Positions 23,345 through 28,992 of a DNA stretch of 28,992 bases are shown here, in pieces. Location of the stretch: positions 1 through 28,992 of IMG/VR virus record IMGVR_UViG_3300020020_000801; one strand, written 5' to 3'. Made by a program: the position numbers and the translations under genes. The notes under the pieces are model-generated. The model did not search any database. It was not told the DNA's origin and was given only the letters and a program-made list of their open reading frames with translations. The DNA is from a virus. Within the stretch, counting starts at the first letter, position 1, and the number at the start of each line of letters is the position of its first letter.

Positions 23345-26145
23345 CTGACTTCTCGTATTCCATTCTGTTCTCTGCCGGTGCCGCGGGCACGTCTGGGAAC
23401 ATCGGTCTAGGCTACGCGCTCACCGATAGTCCTGGCGGGGGCATGGTGGTCGCGACCGCCGCAAACCTCGCTGCGAGCCCGAGCGGTCGCGTACTGGCCA
23501 TCCCACGCGCCGTGGCGTCATCAGGGCTTGGGATTCCGATCCAGCAGGCCGGCGTAGTCCCTGCCTCTCTGTTGCCGTTCGTTGGCGCTGGAGCAAATGG
23601 CGAATTCGCGGTGGCTAACGCTTTGGGACAGGTTGTGCGGTCGGCCCTACCCACCGGCGCGTTCGGGAGTTGCGGGGCGGACGGCTCTGTTGTCTTGGCG
23701 CTGGCCGGCGGCCTCATCTCCGGCAACGCCTCCACCGCCACTTGCGTCTCCACGTGCGCCATCGGCGACGTCCTATGCTCGGCGAACGACGTCGATGCCA
23801 CCAAGTTGACCAAGGCCACGGATGCGGCGCTGTCCGAGGTGGGCGCCGCCAGCATCGCCATCGCGCTCACCGCGGTAGTATCAGCGCCGGCCACCGTGAC
23901 GTTCGCGAACGCTGGTGACAAGGTTGCAGCTGCGACGGTAGGTCTCGGTGCTGGCGCTGCAGCATACGGCGTGGTCTCGACGTTTCGGGTCGTGCGCAAA
24001 ACGAACCCAGACGTGGGGGACTACGTCGTCGGGTCTGTCGACGAACAGGGTAACCCAACAGTCGCGCCTGAGCGCTACACCGGGCCGTTCAACACCAAGA
24101 CATTCGGCGCCGAGAACGACGGAGGCGCGGACGCGAGCGACGCAATCATGGCCGCCGTCGTGGCGGCGCGAACCGCGTTCGTCACGGGAGACGGCGACGT
24201 CGTGCGACGGCTCGACTTCCCGCCCGGCCGCTACAACCTCACAAAGCCCATCTACATCTCCGATAGCAACGTTATGTGCTCCGGGGACCAGCGGAACGGG
24301 ACCTACCTCGTCGCGTACTACGCGGGCCCCGTGTTCTACGCCGGGCGAAACCACTCGCTCACCGTCAACGCAGCCGACTACGGAGGCCTGAACAGCGTCG
24401 AGCTCGGCGACGACCCCGCCGCGTTCACCAATCGCCTCATTCTTTCCCGCTACGGCCGATCGTGGGACGAACTGCACGGGATGAGCGCGTTCTGCATCGA
24501 CATGATCGTGCGGATCACGGATTCGCAAGCGCAGACCCGCGCCATCCTGTCGTCCTCCGGATTCGACCCTGCGGGCGATCTCACGAACGCCTTTCGAATC
24601 AGTGCTTCCGCGGCGGACTTCGGTTTTTCGTCCACCAATCTCGGGCTCACCGTCGCCCTCACCACGACCAGCGGCGCGTTTGCCGTCTCCACGGACGCGG
24701 GCGCCATATCGACGGGGGCAACTTGGTACCGCGTCCGCGTGGACTACGACGGCAGCAACGTCCGCATCTACGTCAACAATACCCTGGTCAAGACGGCGGC
24801 GTGCACCGGCTCAATCATCCAAAAGCACTGGGAGTCGGTCACGCTCGGGTGGGGCCTGAGCGGAGGCGTTGACTCCACCGTTGTCTTTGAGGGCGTGCCG
24901 GACGGCCTTAGCCTGGCGTCACTTCGGATGTCGTTCGTATCGCGACTTGCAACCGGGTTCGTTGCCGACGGAACGAAGTTCGCAGAGGACGCGGACACGA
25001 AGTTCCTGCTCAACTTTGACGTCATCGAAGGCGCGCTTCACTTCGCGCGCACGCATGCTGGCGGCGTCCTAGGCATGGCGGACGCGTGGATACCCAACGC
25101 GAACGATGAGAGCGTCAACCTCCAGCTCCCGAACCTGACGTTCGAGAATTTTCAGATCGCGGCCGGCTACGGAGGTGCGGGGTATGACCTCATGGCGTGC
25201 GTCCACGCGGTGATCAAGAACGTCTCGATTCGAGCGAAGCACGGCGTCATCCTCGGGCAAAACTCCTACTTCTCGACCATCGACGACGCGTTCCTTTCGT
25301 GCACGGGCGGACGCGGCACGGGCATCTACGGCGGCGGCGCGACCAACTACACGGCCATTCGCAACGTGCAAGTTCAGCTCTTCGCGCGGAACCTCAATCA
25401 CCTCGGGCAGTTTTGTCTCGAGGGGTTTGGCTACTGGCTCACTCCGCAGTTTGTCAACCTCTACGTCAACAACTGCTTTTACTTTCACATCTCCGGGAAT
25501 CACCTCATCAGCGACGAAGCGGCCGACGTGGTCGGGTACGCCCCCGAGCACGCCATCGTGCTCGACGCGTGCGGGACGGGGAAGATCTCCGGCTGCACCA
25601 TCGGTCACAACACGCTCACGACGTCGCGGCAGCTCACCGTCTACGGACGGCATCGTCCAATCAGCGCAGACACGAAGATGCACATCTCGGTGGACAGCGT
25701 CACCTTCTCGCACGGAGCGCTGGCTGCGAACAGCATCCTGGTCGATCAGTGCCTCGACGGAGACCAGGTCATCGTCACGAACGTGGACGATCTCTACCCG
25801 ATGTTTTCGGTCACGGGCGGCTCGTTGGCCAAAATCATCGTCCCCGAGCGCGAGATCGGCGCCGAGCACGCGGTCAATTACGCGACGGACGCCAACAAGA
25901 CGGTCGACATCAACGACTGGACATACGGTCACATCGTCGTCACCGACACGGGGCCGGTGCTGACCACTGGCCGGCAGCTCATCATCCCCGCAATCGTCGG
26001 CTACGGCCGTTGGATTCGCAACGCCACTGCGCAGACCATCACGGTGATTCGGTCCGGTGGTACTAGCGTGGCCATTGCCGCCGGCAAGACGGCCTACGTG
26101 CTGGTGGTAACCGGAGGAGCGCAAAGGATGACGGCCGATGTCTGA
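23341..26145 (+). CDS. tailspike with pectate-lyase-type beta-helix and inserted LamG-like domain
   Basis: A 934-residue receptor-binding protein. ATG 23341 lies in an ATGA overlap. Residues 1-245 form a Gly/Ala/Val-rich N-terminal part that likely attaches to the virion, including a Cys cluster (GSCGADGS ... CVSTCAIGDVLC, about 107-143). Residues 248-345 start a right-handed beta-helix of the pectate-lyase superfamily (FNTKTFGAENDGGADASDAI, DFPPGRYNL, SDSNVMCSGDQ). About 350-555 look like a LamG/ConA jelly roll (FCIDMIVRITDSQAQTRAIL, WYRVRVDYDGSNVRIYVNN). The helix resumes at about 558-790 (LTFENFQIAAGY, NVSIRAKHGVILGQNSYFST, HAIVLDACGTGKISGCTIGH), then a C-terminal beta cap. Likely binds or degrades surface polysaccharide; catalytic residues cannot be assigned. 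Confidence 0.75.
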   Translation: MTDFSYSILFSAGAAGTSGNIGLGYALTDSPGGGMVVATAANLAASPSGRVLAIPRAVASSGLGIPIQQAGVVPASLLPFVGAGANGEFAVANALGQVVRSALPTGAFGSCGADGSVVLALAGGLISGNASTATCVSTCAIGDVLCSANDVDATKLTKATDAALSEVGAASIAIALTAVVSAPATVTFANAGDKVAAATVGLGAGAAAYGVVSTFRVVRKTNPDVGDYVVGSVDEQGNPTVAPERYTGPFNTKTFGAENDGGADASDAIMAAVVAARTAFVTGDGDVVRRLDFPPGRYNLTKPIYISDSNVMCSGDQRNGTYLVAYYAGPVFYAGRNHSLTVNAADYGGLNSVELGDDPAAFTNRLILSRYGRSWDELHGMSAFCIDMIVRITDSQAQTRAILSSSGFDPAGDLTNAFRISASAADFGFSSTNLGLTVALTTTSGAFAVSTDAGAISTGATWYRVRVDYDGSNVRIYVNNTLVKTAACTGSIIQKHWESVTLGWGLSGGVDSTVVFEGVPDGLSLASLRMSFVSRLATGFVADGTKFAEDADTKFLLNFDVIEGALHFARTHAGGVLGMADAWIPNANDESVNLQLPNLTFENFQIAAGYGGAGYDLMACVHAVIKNVSIRAKHGVILGQNSYFSTIDDAFLSCTGGRGTGIYGGGATNYTAIRNVQVQLFARNLNHLGQFCLEGFGYWLTPQFVNLYVNNCFYFHISGNHLISDEAADVVGYAPEHAIVLDACGTGKISGCTIGHNTLTTSRQLTVYGRHRPISADTKMHISVDSVTFSHGALAANSILVDQCLDGDQVIVTNVDDLYPMFSVTGGSLAKIIVPEREIGAEHAVNYATDANKTVDINDWTYGHIVVTDTGPVLTTGRQLIIPAIVGYGRWIRNATAQTITVIRSGGTSVAIAAGKTAYVLVVTGGAQRMTADV

Positions 26146-26338
26146 CACGGAGCAACCCACGACCAGCGAAGAAAAGGCGCAAGCGGCGTACGAGGCGAAG
26201 GTCGCCGCCATGACCGACGAGGAGCGGGGCCTGGGCGACCGGACGCCCAAGTGGCCCGACTGGAATCGGCTGGAGTTGCACCGCCGCGCCTTGTGGGTCG
26301 AGACCATCAAGCTGCGAGATGGGGAGATCCCCACGTGA
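26138..26338 (+). CDS. small hypothetical protein (66 aa)
   Basis: Overlaps the tailspike end by 8 nt (ATGTCTGA), the same kind of overlap seen at 1875. The product is acidic and helical (SDTEQPTTSEEKAQAAYEAK ... MTDEERGLGDRTPKWPDWNR) with an amphipathic C-terminal helix (ELHRRALWVETIKLRDGEI). It could be a tail-fibre chaperone or assembly factor given its place right after the spike, but there is no recognised motif to support that. Confidence 0.58.
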   Translation: MSDTEQPTTSEEKAQAAYEAKVAAMTDEERGLGDRTPKWPDWNRLELHRRALWVETIKLRDGEIPT

Positions 26339-26484
26339 GACTCGGTTTAGGTCTCGGCCTGGGCGTAAGTCGTTCGGCGGGCGCCGTGGTCCTCCCGACG
26401 TCGAGCGCGGCGTGGGCGACAAGGGCACCCTCCAAATCCGCGACCGCTTCGGCGACCACGGCTAACCCATGCCCAAACGCATAG
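26335..26484 (+). CDS. short Gly/Leu- and Ala/Ser-rich ORF, frame uncertain
   Basis: GTG 26335 overlaps the previous stop (GTGA) and gives a 49-residue product starting RLGLGLGLGVSRSAGAVVL, which looks like a short signal or membrane segment, followed by an Ala/Ser/Thr-rich tail. It would overlap the next gene by 16 nt. A competing frame, ATG 26319 to TAA 26463-26465 (48 residues, ending TLQIRDRFGDHG), has high GC3 in its second half and ends three bases before the next start. Only one of the two is likely to be real, and I cannot decide between them. Confidence 0.33.
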   Translation: MRLGLGLGLGVSRSAGAVVLPTSSAAWATRAPSKSATASATTANPCPNA

Positions 26485-26807
26485 AGGACTCGCTTCTGCA
26501 TCGCCAGCGGTTTGGCGATCACACCATTCCGGTGCACGAGCGCGTCGACAATCTGGAGACGTTCACCTTGATCAGTCACGCCGCGAATCGCGACACGGTA
26601 GCTATCGTCGGTGGATTCAATGCCGGACTCACCAAGGTGCATGAGGAGATCGCCGCTGCGAAGTTTAGGGTGAACTGGCCGATCAACGCCTTGCTATTGT
26701 GCATCTTGGGCGCACTGCTTGGCCTTTGCTATCTGGGCCGGGAGCTCGTAATCATCGAGCGGCAACGCCTGGCCGTGGGAGTGGACGCTCGTCCCATCAG
26801 TTGGTGA
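26469..26807 (+). CDS. single-pass membrane protein (112 aa)
   Basis: Residues 1-65 are soluble (LHRQRFGDHTIPVHERVDNL, an amphipathic helix FNAGLTKVHEEIAAAKFRV). Residues 69-95 form one clear transmembrane helix (WPINALLLCILGALLGLCYL, then GRELVI), followed by a short basic tail. This topology fits a small holin or antiholin-like or membrane-anchored lysis regulator, in line with the following genes. No specific family recognised. The phrase RFGDH recurs in the competing upstream frame just before this gene, possibly a small duplication. Confidence 0.58.
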   Translation: MPKRIEDSLLHRQRFGDHTIPVHERVDNLETFTLISHAANRDTVAIVGGFNAGLTKVHEEIAAAKFRVNWPINALLLCILGALLGLCYLGRELVIIERQRLAVGVDARPISW

Positions 26808-26810
26808 TTT

Positions 26811-27263
26811 GTGGATGAGACACGATCGCGACCCGACGATCACATCGCTGCTACGCGCGGCGAATTGCGGGCGATCGAGGCTCGCATCATCGTGCTGCGG
26901 CGCGACGTCTCGAAGCTCAAGGAAGAATTCGAGGGCCAGGTCGCCGGCATAGACAGCCATATCAAAAAGGCAATGTCCGGCGCAGTCACCGACGCGCTAA
27001 AGCCGCACGTCGAAGGTCTGGGAAAGCTGGAAGCCGTCCATAGGATCCTCCTCGAGCAGGAAGTCCGGGCCAAGATGAACGCCGAGGCCAAGGCGAACGA
27101 TGATGCCGCTGCAGCGAAGGTGTCGGCGGAGCGCGAGCACCGGAACAAGGTGATCGTCATCCTGACGCCGATCCTGCTGGCGCTCATCGGACTGCTGGGC
27201 GCCGCTGTCGGTTCTCAGGTACGCGGGCCATCTCCACCAACAACGCAAACCGCGCCGAGGTAG
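26811..27263 (+). CDS. coiled-coil protein with C-terminal membrane anchor
   Basis: A 150-residue protein starting at GTG 26811, three bases after the previous stop. Residues 10-50 (TRGELRAIEARIIVLRRDVS, KLKEEFEGQ) and 70-110 (EAVHRILLEQEVRAKMNAEA) are coiled coil, and residues 115-137 (VIVILTPILLALIGLLGAAV) form a C-terminal transmembrane helix, giving a tail-anchored layout. Small XhlA-type and other lysis-associated phage proteins share this helix-then-anchor plan. The role in lysis is inferred from neighbours. No ribosome site is obvious, so coupling with the upstream gene is likely. Confidence 0.6.
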   Translation: MDETRSRPDDHIAATRGELRAIEARIIVLRRDVSKLKEEFEGQVAGIDSHIKKAMSGAVTDALKPHVEGLGKLEAVHRILLEQEVRAKMNAEAKANDDAAAAKVSAEREHRNKVIVILTPILLALIGLLGAAVGSQVRGPSPPTTQTAPR

Positions 27264-27279
27264 CGCGAGAGGAAGCACC

Positions 27280-28011
27280 ATGCTCTCTGAAGCAAAGAAA
27301 CAAGTCCTGAAGCAATGGCTGCCCATCGCGCTGGCGATCGCAGCCACCGTCTGCGCGTTGCCTCCGGAGACGCGGTGGATGCCGATCGCTTCCGCGGTGA
27401 TCTGGTCGGTGATCCGAATATTCAAAAAGGACACCTCTGTCCCCGGAGTGATCCCGGCGAGATGGCGGCCGGTCGTTGTCGCGGTGCTCGCGTCGGCGGC
27501 TTCAGTGGTCGACCAGGTCATTGCAGGCGGTGACTGGCGCAAGCTCGTGTCTCACGCTGCGGCCGTCTGCGCTGGAGCAAGCGCTGTACACATCTTCGGG
27601 GTGGACGTTTTAGGCAGCGGCAAGGACCTTCCGCTCCCGAAAGCGCTATCTCACTATCCGCCCCCCCCGCCCGGCCCGCACCTGACGTCGATGCCTCCCA
27701 TCCCGCCGTCCGCCGGCATCCCGGTGATCGACGAGGATGGCATCCCCACAAAACCGGAACTCGACAAGATGGGCACCCTTGCCGCGCGCCGCGGAATCGC
27801 GATGACGCTGGCGGCCGCTTCGCTAACGCTCGTGATGTCGGGATGCGGAGCGTCGACAGCGGAGAATACACGCACGGCGGCCCAGTATGAATCCGAGCTG
27901 GTGGCGTGTGTGGAGACCGCGAAGACGCTGGCGGAAAGCCGCGCGTGCCGATGTGAAACAAACAAGCGGTGGCAACGCCAGTGCGTTGACGATGTCGGAG
28001 GTACACCATGA
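27280..28011 (+). CDS. holin-like protein fused in frame to a lipoprotein (lysis composite)
   Basis: A 243-residue product behind GAGAGG. Residues 12-28 (QWLPIALAIAATVCALPP), 33-45, 64-84 (PVVVAVLASAASVVDQVIAG) and 90-112 (VSHAAAVCAGASAVHIFGVD) are hydrophobic, as in multi-pass holins. A Pro-rich linker with a C8 tract (27661-27668) follows. From Met164 (ATG 27769) or Met175 (27802) the protein restarts as a lipoprotein precursor: RR, hydrophobic AMTLAAASLTLVMSGC with lipobox Cys189, then a Cys-rich helix (VACVETAKTLAESRACRCET) like a small outer-membrane spanin. It may be two genes read as one, a fused product, or a dual-start gene. Loss of one C in the C8 tract would end the holin at a TGA 22 nt later. 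Ends in an ATGA overlap. Confidence 0.6.
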   Translation: MLSEAKKQVLKQWLPIALAIAATVCALPPETRWMPIASAVIWSVIRIFKKDTSVPGVIPARWRPVVVAVLASAASVVDQVIAGGDWRKLVSHAAAVCAGASAVHIFGVDVLGSGKDLPLPKALSHYPPPPPGPHLTSMPPIPPSAGIPVIDEDGIPTKPELDKMGTLAARRGIAMTLAAASLTLVMSGCGASTAENTRTAAQYESELVACVETAKTLAESRACRCETNKRWQRQCVDDVGGTP

Positions 28012-28187
28012 CGATCACTGGCGATGTAATCGACGCGGTGGAGGAAGCCATGCCCCTCCTTCACGACCTGTTCTCCCTCTGGCTCAGCCAGGGGAAAGAC
28101 CCAAAGGCGGAGCTGAAAGCCATGCTCGACGGTGCCGAGCTCGCGGCTATCAGGCTCGAGCGCGCTAAGTTTGGAAGTGGCGAATGA
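28008..28187 (+). CDS. small helical hypothetical protein (59 aa)
   Basis: Joined by ATGA overlaps to the gene before and to the ATG at 28184. The product has two amphipathic helices (TGDVIDAVEEAMPLLHDLFS, DPKAELKAMLDGAELAAIRL) and ends in a basic tail. It has no signal peptide or clear transmembrane helix. Position in the lysis region suggests a regulator or partner of the holin-like protein. No family recognised. Confidence 0.58.
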   Translation: MTITGDVIDAVEEAMPLLHDLFSLWLSQGKDPKAELKAMLDGAELAAIRLERAKFGSGE

Positions 28188-28198
28188 GCCCCAGCTGT

Positions 28199-28669
28199 TC
28201 ATCCCGCGTGCTGCCACCGCTTGCTGGCTCGAATCCTACTCACCAAGGACTGACCCACCCCGTACTCGGCAGCGATGGCGCGTTGGGGCCGAGGGTCGCC
28301 GCGGATGGCCAGCACTTGCGCCTCGGTGAGCTTGGCATTGTTGGTCCGCGTGCCCCTTGCCTGCCGCCCCTTAGCGACCTTGTCTGCGACGTTATCCGCA
28401 TGCGTTCCGATCTCCAAATGATCCGGACGTACGCACCCGGGGTTATCGCATTTATGGCGAACGACCAGGCCCTCCGCAGGCCACTCGTCGTGCCGGAAGA
28501 ACCAGGCCAGACGGTGGGCCGACACGTATCGCCTACAGACCTTAAGTTTGCCGTAGCCGTTGCCAGCTACGCAGCCGGTCCACCCCCAGCACCCAGGACC
28601 CGTCTTGCGTTTCGCAAGAAAGCGGTCCAGCACGTCGATGCCAATATTCATGGTACGGTAACTCATCAT
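28199..28669 (-). CDS. HNH homing endonuclease with C-terminal DNA-binding helix-turn-helix
   Basis: A 156-residue protein on the minus strand. Residues 27-55 (CWGWTGCVAGNGYGKLKV ... SAHRLAWFF) and 63-95 (WPAEGLVVRHKCDNPGCVRP, DHLEIGTHADN) are the HNH_3 nuclease core, with His52-Arg53, His72-Lys-Cys-Asp-Asn-Pro-x-Cys-Val and Asp83-His84 readable. Residues 111-150 (AKLTEAQVLAIRGDP, AIAAEYGVGQSLVSRIRASK) form the helix-turn-helix that follows HNH_3 in phage homing enzymes and binds DNA. The start is read from ATG 28669 with TGGAG 5-9 nt upstream on that strand (ATG 28666 is also possible). Free-standing HNH enzymes cut alleles that lack them and thereby spread. It is intact. Confidence 0.85.
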   Translation of the reverse strand: MMSYRTMNIGIDVLDRFLAKRKTGPGCWGWTGCVAGNGYGKLKVCRRYVSAHRLAWFFRHDEWPAEGLVVRHKCDNPGCVRPDHLEIGTHADNVADKVAKGRQARGTRTNNAKLTEAQVLAIRGDPRPQRAIAAEYGVGQSLVSRIRASKRWQHAG

Positions 28670-28692
28670 CGAATCTCCAGTTCGGTGGTCAA

Positions 28693-28719
28693 GCCCGGAG
28701 CGTTAGCGCGCTGCCGGGC
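28693..28719 (+). terminator. strong hairpin beside the HNH gene
   Basis: GCCCGG (28693-28698) pairs with CCGGGC (28714-28719), and inside it AGCG (28699-28702) pairs with CGCT (28709-28712) with one bulged G, a 10-bp stem with a 6-nt loop. On the + strand it is followed by ACTTCTGTTTA, moderately T-rich, so it may end + strand transcripts or insulate the HNH gene on the other strand. Confidence 0.42.
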
Positions 28720-28842
28720 ACTTCTGTTTAGCACCAAAAAGGAGCCGTATCCGTTCCGGGAGATCATATGGGGGCTCGCGGTACTCCTGCTAGTCGTCTG
28801 GTTGCTGTCTGGATTCGGGGTCGTGCACCTGCCGCGGTGGCG

Positions 28843-28947
28843 ATGATGCGCCAAGAGGCCTTCTGGACAGGCCTCGCTCTAGGACTCGTTCTCGGCGTCG
28901 CCATCACGTTCGTGGCCCTCTATTGGCTGGCGAAAAACGGTTTCTGA
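28843..28947 (+). CDS. 34-residue membrane protein
   Basis: ATG 28843 overlaps the preceding stop (ATGA); the ATG at 28846 is an equal choice. After MMRQEAFW the product is one transmembrane helix (TGLALGLVLGVAITFVALYW) and a basic end (LAKNGF). Codon third positions are GC-rich here but not in the extension back to ATG 28768, so the short form is preferred. It lies just before the likely lysin gene, a usual place for a small holin or accessory membrane protein, but no family is recognised. Confidence 0.5.
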   Translation: MMRQEAFWTGLALGLVLGVAITFVALYWLAKNGF

Positions 28948-28961
28948 AAGCGAGTGATCTG

Positions 28962-28992
28962 ATGTCTGCCGATCTCCCGTTCGTTCAAGCGC
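28962..28992 (+). CDS. start of next gene, possibly endolysin (partial)
   Basis: ATG 28962 reads MSADLPFVQA and then leaves the window. AAAGCGAG lies about 6-10 nt upstream. The LPFVQA start resembles the N-terminus of phage N-acetylmuramoyl-L-alanine amidases (PF.QA.N..P), and the gene follows membrane genes, but ten residues cannot establish the function. Confidence 0.35.
   Translation, partial: MSADLPFVQA

Larger units (their letters stand above)
28190..28732 (-). mobile_element. HNH homing-endonuclease cassette (approximate limits)
   Basis: The only minus-strand gene in the window lies here, with its own ribosome site and a hairpin (28693-28719) on its upstream side. It sits between the ATG AGC start and the TKKEPYPF-encoding remainder of a + strand gene. 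The bases AGC flank both sides (28187-28189 and 28730-28732). Limits are inferred from where the host gene resumes. Confidence 0.45.
28184..28846 (+). pseudogene. small membrane-protein gene apparently split after codon 2 by HNH cassette
   Basis: ATG AGC at 28184-28189 lies in an ATGA overlap, as expected for the next coupled gene. The recognisable coding part appears only at 28733-28846: TKKEPYPFREIIWGLAVLLL and onward to HLPRWR, a single transmembrane helix with very high GC3, ending in an ATGA overlap with the next gene. Between them (28190-28732, 543 bp) lies the antisense HNH cassette. Joining the two ends restores a 40-residue-scale membrane protein beginning MSTKKEPYPF. The frame happens to stay open across the insert, so a 220-residue hybrid could be made; an internal GTG at 28685 could also start a 53-residue version. 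Confidence 0.45.

Noticed and set aside
25069-26334. Antisense open frame of 421 codons over the tailspike
   Set aside because: Val/Arg/Asp-rich shadow of the beta-helix gene; no recognisable domain and no start signal.
28768-28947. 59-codon version of the last complete small membrane gene, starting behind GGGAG at 28768
   Set aside because: Codons 28768-28842 have low GC3 while the other frame there encodes a clear transmembrane helix; the ATGA start at 28843 fits better.
1-28992. tRNA genes, integrase, attachment sites, transposase
   Set aside because: I looked for acceptor/T-loop patterns (GGTTC.A.CC), recombinase motifs and terminal repeats by eye and saw none that hold up; a tRNAscan/HMM search would be decisive.

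Overview
The window is a GC-rich, densely packed stretch of a tailed double-stranded DNA phage (free virus or prophage; no attachment site, integrase or bacterial flank is visible). Almost every gene lies on the + strand. A large share of junctions are 4-nt stop/start overlaps (ATGA, GTGA) or TGATG/TAATG joints, which points to long, translationally coupled operons. The portal, scaffold, coat, gp4-like adaptor and gp10-like propeller protein, followed by three large Ala/Gly/Gln-rich internal proteins and a beta-helix tailspike, with no tape-measure or tail-tube gene, suggest a short-tailed (podovirus-type) virion. Lipoprotein and membrane genes in the lysis region suggest a Gram-negative host, but the host cannot be named from the sequence.

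Layout: (1) 1-845, a chain of very small coupled genes. (2) 842-3459, a replication module: an initiator/helicase-loader-like protein whose gene carries an array of GTCAC/GTGAC boxes every 10 bp (candidate origin), a small coiled-coil protein, a one-domain DnaB-like RecA-fold helicase and a VRR-NUC nuclease. (3) 3460-3882, the only sizeable gap, with an inverted repeat and possible micro-ORFs, probably the early/late boundary. (4) 3883-6958, three small accessory genes (a His-rich protein, a GNAT-like protein, an unknown) leading into small and large terminase. (5) 7001-13597, portal, scaffold, major capsid protein, small structural proteins and head-tail adaptor. (6) 13598-22242, a large propeller-type tail/DNA-stabilisation protein and three ejection-type internal proteins, the last reached through a 5-codon minicistron. 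(7) 22248-26145, receptor-binding region with a LamG-like protein and a tailspike whose beta-helix appears to contain a second LamG-like insertion. (8) 26138-28992, small membrane and coiled-coil genes, a holin-like/lipoprotein composite, an antisense HNH endonuclease cassette that seems to split a small membrane-protein gene after its second codon, and the first codons of a gene that may be the endolysin.

Together these genes would replicate the genome, package it by headful or site-specific terminase action through the portal into a scaffolded capsid, close the head, attach the short tail and spike, and lyse the cell. The points most worth following up are the 10-bp iteron array inside the initiator gene, the HNH insertion with a reconstructable ancestral gene, the MIGFK relay minicistron, the C8 tract in the holin/lipoprotein composite, and the LamG insertion in the spike.
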